This document shows positions 10,295 to 14,129 of a DNA stretch of 14,129 nt, piece by piece. Each line of letters begins with the position of its first letter. Position 1 is the first letter of the stretch. Location of the stretch: positions 1 through 14,129 of the forward strand of contig JADGJL010000768.1 in the NCBI GenBank assembly GCA_027600665.1, in the 5' to 3' direction. The DNA is from Irineochytrium annulatum. Lineage: Eukaryota; Chytridiomycota; Chytridiomycetes; Chytridiales; Chytridiaceae. The notes beneath the pieces were generated by a model that did not search any database, was not told the DNA's origin, and saw only the letters and a list, made by a program, of their open reading frames with translations. The position numbers and the translations under genes were made by a program.

Positions 10295-11154
10295 CGACGG
10301 GTAGCAGCGCGCGCGAGGTCGCAAGAGGGCCTTCGGGTAAAGCAGTTTGCTCGCGAGGGAAATCCGTAAATCCCAGCAGCCGCGTAAATCCATCGGCGTC
10401 TCCAAACCGGTTGGGCCTGGAATCTGACGGCAGCCGCAGCTTACCGCAATCGGCGATTCGCGCAACCGGACTGCGAGGTCGTTGACCCCGGTTATCCGTT
10501 ATCCCGGGTCCTCATATGACCTCGCTGCTTTCACTTCGACTACACTCGATCGATCAGCAGGAACGATTGCGTGGGAGGTTGGAATGGTTATGGTCGGTGG
10601 CTGGCTGTGGACATAGGCGCTGGAGGATCGGTTTGGACGGCCGAAGTTGGTCGCCTGGCGAGCCTTAATCACAGGTTCGAGATGGGCTATAGCTGTGGCC
10701 ATTGGCGGCAGGAACTAACGTGGTAATGGGACTTCTTACTTCAAGCGAGGTGTTAGTAAAGGCTCATTGTAGAGACAGGGTGCGATCATGGCCCGCGAGG
10801 GCCGTCAAGCTTTTTTAACAGGACGAGAGCCACGCCAACGATGATATTAATATTATGCTGTCGTTTGCTCTGTCCACCTCTGCGAAAGGCCTCCTTGAGA
10901 ATGCTGAGCCGGTTACGGTTGCGATGCCTTGAGGGAACGTCAGGGACACGATGCTTAATGCAACGTGTATCGACATGCCATCGTTGTATTGCGGGAAGTT
11001 GCCGTTGTGAAGAGGGCAGTAACTCCTTGTCGTGGCCCCGTCTACCCACTGAGCAACTGCATAAAGCAACATCAGCAAGCAACGGCAACGGTGGCGCGAG
11101 GTATAATTTATGAGCAAGGTTGCTTGGTAAATAATATACGAAAGGAAAATAGTG
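10295..11154. other. Intergenic/upstream region of copy B
   Basis: About 860 bp between the start of B and the stop of fragment E. The first 100 bp upstream of B contain GATTTAC twice (10372-10366 and about 10391-10385, minus strand) and should be leader or promoter. A minus-strand ATG-initiated 67-codon frame (10702-10499) has a good start context (CCGCCAATGG) but no recognised domain. A 115-codon minus-strand frame (11162-10815) begins with a hydrophobic stretch but overlaps the decayed end of E and is not convincing. No RNA gene is seen. Confidence 0.4.
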
Positions 11155-11825
11155 CTAAGCATTCCACCATCTAATGTACAGGGGCGATTTCAACCTCGCA
11201 AACAAATCCCTCGAGACGTCCGCGCATCTCAGCTTCTCCAGATCAGAGTTTGAATATTTGGCGATGACTCCGTAAACGAGGCCTTTGTAGCCGGGCAGGC
11301 CGTCGAGTTCCTTCCGCCGTCTGCTGCGAAGTTATCTTCGAGCGATAGTCGCTTCTCGTTGTTCCGAGCCACTTAGAAGTTGCTCCATACTTTCACTGAG
11401 GCGCGAGCACCAATAACAGCCAGGATGGTGGCACACTACCCCGAGGTATTTCAAGTATGACTTCAAACTTGCTATCATATCGCCCAAGCGCTTTATCTCC
11501 GCGCCATGGCACTTCCTGACGTTCGGACTCTATGACACATCGGATCGTAAAGGGTCGACAAGCAGAGCAACGATCTGGCAATGTCAAGATAGCGTCTGGC
11601 TTGCGCACCCATTTGCTTTCTTGAAAGAACCTTGTCGCACTCTTCCAGCAGCTTTAGCCCGCTAGCGAAATCATCGCGCCGATATACTCCTTCATTCCCA
11701 GCCCGACGTTGTACTATTATCCTTCTCAACTCCATATTCATCAATCAACCATTTGTTGCAATTGCAACGACTACCGGAATTTGTGCCCAGAAGGCGTTTT
11801 GTCCTGCTGTGATCTTCAACAGGTC
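11155..11825 (-). pseudogene. Heavily decayed C-terminal fragment 'E' of the same cyclase family
   Basis: Pieces in different frames follow the order of the last B exon. VGLGMKE at about 11706 matches B's VGLKEVL. GLKLLEECDKVLSRKQMGAQ matches B's ALNLLEKCDKIMPRRDMAAQ. EIKRLGDMIASLKSYLKYLG matches B's ELKRLKDVVASATAYMRYLG. Then VIAKYSNSDLEKLRC and LKSPLYIRWWNA lead to a stop at 11157-11155, matching IIAKYSSSEAERLRC and LKSPLFLKWLDA. At least three frame changes and internal stops prevent translation. Similarity fades at about 11825, next to the gag-like fragment. It is far more diverged than D is from B, so it is an older duplication. No upstream domains are present. Confidence 0.78.
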
Positions 11826-11885
11826 CTGAGCCCGACGGCTCCCAAACAACTAGCTTCTCTCCCCCTCGCCATCTTCAACAGCACC

Positions 11886-12090
11886 ATGTCTGACGCCGAG
11901 CTACGCGACGCCCTCAAAGAGATCCAGGCGTTCGACTCGACCCTGGCCGACTTTCGGTACTGGAAGGACCGGATGGTCTTTTTTCTGGGTGCCCGTGGGC
12001 AGGCCGACTAGCTCACCAACGACAACACCCTAGACACCCGTCGTCAGGCGAATTTTTTCCGGCATGGGCTCACGTTCTACTTTCGCTAAA
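11886..12090 (+). pseudogene. Truncated gag-like N-terminus, probably Ty1/copia-type retroelement remnant
   Basis: ATG at 11886 opens a frame reading FDSTLADFRYWKDRMVFFLG and then a TAG at 12009-12011. Past the TAG the same frame stays open to about 12090 (LTNDNTLDTRRQANFFRHGL). The spacing W...M...L...RG followed by a polar segment resembles the N-terminus of copia-type Gag (a short acidic lead, then 'F-x-W-x-x-x-M-x-x-x-L'). No protease, integrase, reverse transcriptase or LTR is visible. It points opposite to the cyclase genes and starts where fragment E loses similarity. It could instead be the first exon of an unrelated gene. The retroelement call rests on pattern recognition only. Confidence 0.4.
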
Positions 12091-12348
12091 TTGAGGCTTA
12101 ATCTAGGTGCAAGGTGGACCAGAAATGCGAGCAAAGCCGCGGTGGAGTATCTTTCTCAGGTTTTGTCTTCAATCTGCTTGATATAAAATCTTGGTAGATA
12201 TTGTAGATAATAAATCAGGAGCGAAGCTTCTTTATATTCTTGTAATACTTTATGGTTAAATGTAAAGCTGTTAATTAAACTCCATTTCGTTTGAATCACA
12301 GCTTTTAATCTACAACGTCTTCAAGTCTTTTCGACAGTGGTAGCCGCA
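12091..12348. other. AT-rich intergenic stretch downstream of copy D
   Basis: A clear fall in GC compared with both neighbours. It holds no open frame of note. It should contain the 3' untranslated region and poly(A) site of D on the minus strand (ATTAAA about 40 nt past the stop). AATAAA on the plus strand at about 12209 would fit the end of a plus-strand transcript from the gag-like fragment, but that is speculation. Confidence 0.4.
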
Positions 12349-14016
12349 TTAAGCATCTAACCATTTTAAGTACAAGGGCGACTTTAATCTAGAAAACGCG
12401 TCCCTTGCGATCGACTTGCATCTGAGCCTTTCCGTCTCAGACGAAGAGTATTTTGCAATGATGCCGCAGTAGATCGCCTTAACCAACTTTTGCTCGTCGA
12501 GCTCCTTCCGGCGCGTGCACTTAATAATTTTGCTTGCGATATGTACCGCCCGCCTTTCATGTCCATGAAGGATTTGCTCGATGCTCTTCATTAACGCCAT
12601 GGTCCAGTAGCTGAAAAAATGATGCATGACTGTCCCGAGGTACCTCGTGTATGCCGTCGCGCTTGCAACTACGTCTTTCAAGCGCTTCAGCTCGGCGCCT
12701 TGCCACTTGCTGGTGTGCGAGTTCGTTAATACACCGGATCGCATGGGGTCGACAATCAAAATGAAAACAAATGGCAAGGCTTGCATGACGACCATGTCTT
12801 GGGCGGCCATATCTCGCCGGGGCATAATCTTGTCGCATTTCTCAAGTAAATTAAGCGCAGTTGACACATCCCCCCTTATGGCGGCCACCCAGGCCTCTAA
12901 GACTTCCTTCATCCCCAGCCCAAAGTTGAACATGCTGGCAACACGCTCCCGCGGTTCAAACACTTCTTGCCACTCTGCCATTCCCTGCGCATCACCCCTC
13001 ATAAGAGCGACTTTGTAGATTAATGCGGCCATCGTGAAGCTAAAGACCGGGTCGTCCTTCATCGTGGGCGAGGATTTGAAAAAGGTCACAGTCGTGTCGT
13101 CGATGAAATCCAAATCGCCAAGGCAGAAGCTGTTGCCGCCGCAGAAAACCATTGCGAGGTGCTCGCTCGCAGAGTCGCCCCGGTTCTTCGCAATTTCATA
13201 GAATTTCAACATTAAAGGATTGCTTTGTATAAAATCGCGTGAGAAGCATTTCGAAGCGCCTTTCATGAAAATGTATGCTGGGTGGTCTCGGCCATTATCG
13301 ACAGCTTCTGCATGTTTCACGAAGAATCTGTGGTAGGACGGTGCTAGAAATAAGGAGTACCAGGCCAGCTTGAAAAGCACATCACCCCTGACAGTTAAAT
13401 AAGCTTACATATACTCCACTTCCGGTTATCTCACCATTCCAACTCGTCGTCGTTATGCAGCATCCTGAGGTTGAAGTATCGTAGCAGCAGGTAGCAGACC
13501 TCGTCGTTACTGCGGAATTTGTTTAAGCCTGCGGTCTCTGTCATGCTCCACAAAACCGCCTTCTCGCAATCGATTTCATTTCCATAGCGATCTTCAGGTA
13601 AGACTCGTCGACGTGACTTTCGTTGGCTTCGCCTCCCGCCAGCGGTCAGAAACCAAGTAACGTAAGTTCGTTTTTTCATGAATAGTAGTGCCCGTGCTAA
13701 TTTCTTCTCATTCTGAGGCCACGGTGTTGTCGGCAAACAGCTTAGTGCCGACTTCCCGGCCTCAATGTCTCTCGGATACCGTTTCAAGAAGCCAAGGCCC
13801 CGGCAAAGTCTTGTATGCCACCACGCTCTTCTCAGCGGCGTTATCGGGTCGCTTATTCGTATTAAAGCCTCCGGAGATGCGTCGCCGACGTACTGCACCA
13901 GCGACTCGAGGATGCGTATGCCTTCAACGCAGTGGTACTTTCTGATTAACGAGAACCTGTACGTTGTTTCAGATGCATGGACATTAACAGAGGCTTGTAG
14001 TCACGAAAGAAACAAC

Positions 14017-14047
<31 letters not shown>

Positions 14048-14129
14048 CGACAACCACCTTATAGCAAATGGTATTAACCACAACGCCGGTGCGTGAAAAA
14101 TGAAATTCCACCAAAGGCAGAAAGCCCAC
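12349..14129 (-). CDS. C-terminal part of soluble adenylyl cyclase-like copy 'D', 5' end beyond window
   Basis: TPR-like tail of a third paralog. Exons visible: right edge to 14047, 13956-13435, 13387-12349. The last two have the same lengths as B's (522 and 1039 nt) and the intron between them (13434-13388) is 47 nt in both. The last exon differs from B at about 47 of 345 residues by hand count and has no stop before the shared KWLDA end, so this part is intact. The edge exon is degraded: where B and C read YKEELG it reads YKVVVG. The intron after it (14046-13957) contains a 29-nt homopolymer just inside a poor donor (GTTTTT), so correct splicing is doubtful. No catalytic domain is in view. 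Whether D is a working gene or a partial copy depends on sequence to the right. An ATTAAA, a possible poly(A) signal, lies about 40 nt past the stop on this strand. Confidence 0.72.
14017..14045 (+). repeat. 29-nt poly(A) run (poly(T) on the gene strand)
   Basis: An uninterrupted run of 29 A on the plus strand lies inside the predicted intron 14046-13957 of copy D, directly after its donor. Copy C has only short T runs (TTTGTTTT) at the same place, so the tract expanded in D. Runs of this length are prone to sequencing and assembly length error. Confidence 0.9.

Noticed and set aside
10815..11162. 115-codon minus-strand frame with a hydrophobic N-terminus
   Set aside because: It overlaps the decayed end of fragment E, shows no known family and no splice structure. 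Probably chance.
1..14129. CRISPR arrays, bacterial operons, tRNA or rRNA genes
   Set aside because: No regularly spaced repeats, Shine-Dalgarno-led gene strings or RNA-gene folds were found. The intron-rich genes indicate a eukaryote.

Overview
The window is eukaryotic nuclear DNA. Coding regions are broken by many very short GT-AG introns (about 38-90 nt), and reading frames join only after splicing. The protein family is the soluble (bicarbonate-sensor, ADCY10-type) adenylyl cyclase architecture: cyclase domain C1, cyclase domain C2, a STAND/AAA-like P-loop ATPase, then a long TPR-like helical tail. Small dense introns, moderate GC and this family suggest an early-diverging zoosporic fungus (chytrid or blastocladiomycete type) or a similar protist. 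The organism assignment is inference only.

Almost everything in the window is this one family, arranged as a head-to-tail array on the minus strand. From right to left (5' to 3' of the genes): (D) 14129-12349, the C-terminal part of one copy, running off the right edge; (E) about 11825-11155, a heavily decayed C-terminal fragment; (B) 10294-4982, the only complete copy, for which I could assemble a 12-exon model of about 1561 residues with no stop; (C) 4286 to the left edge, a nearly full-length copy with three disabling lesions. Between B and C an extra exon-1 fragment (F, 4544 to about 4720) lies on the PLUS strand, head-to-head with C. Between E and D a short plus-strand reading frame (11886-12090) looks like the start of a Ty1/copia-type gag.

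B should make cAMP (or cGMP) from a C1/C2 pseudo-heterodimer, regulated through its ATPase/TPR half. It carries a cluster of R-R-x-S/T sites between C1 and C2 that look like protein kinase A targets, two of them made by a 60-bp tandem duplication. D is B-like over its last two exons but C-like upstream of that, pointing to gene conversion or unequal exchange. The remaining sequence (4721-4981, 10295-11154, 12091-12348) is intergenic, with no gene I can support. All exon models, domain calls and comparisons were made by eye.
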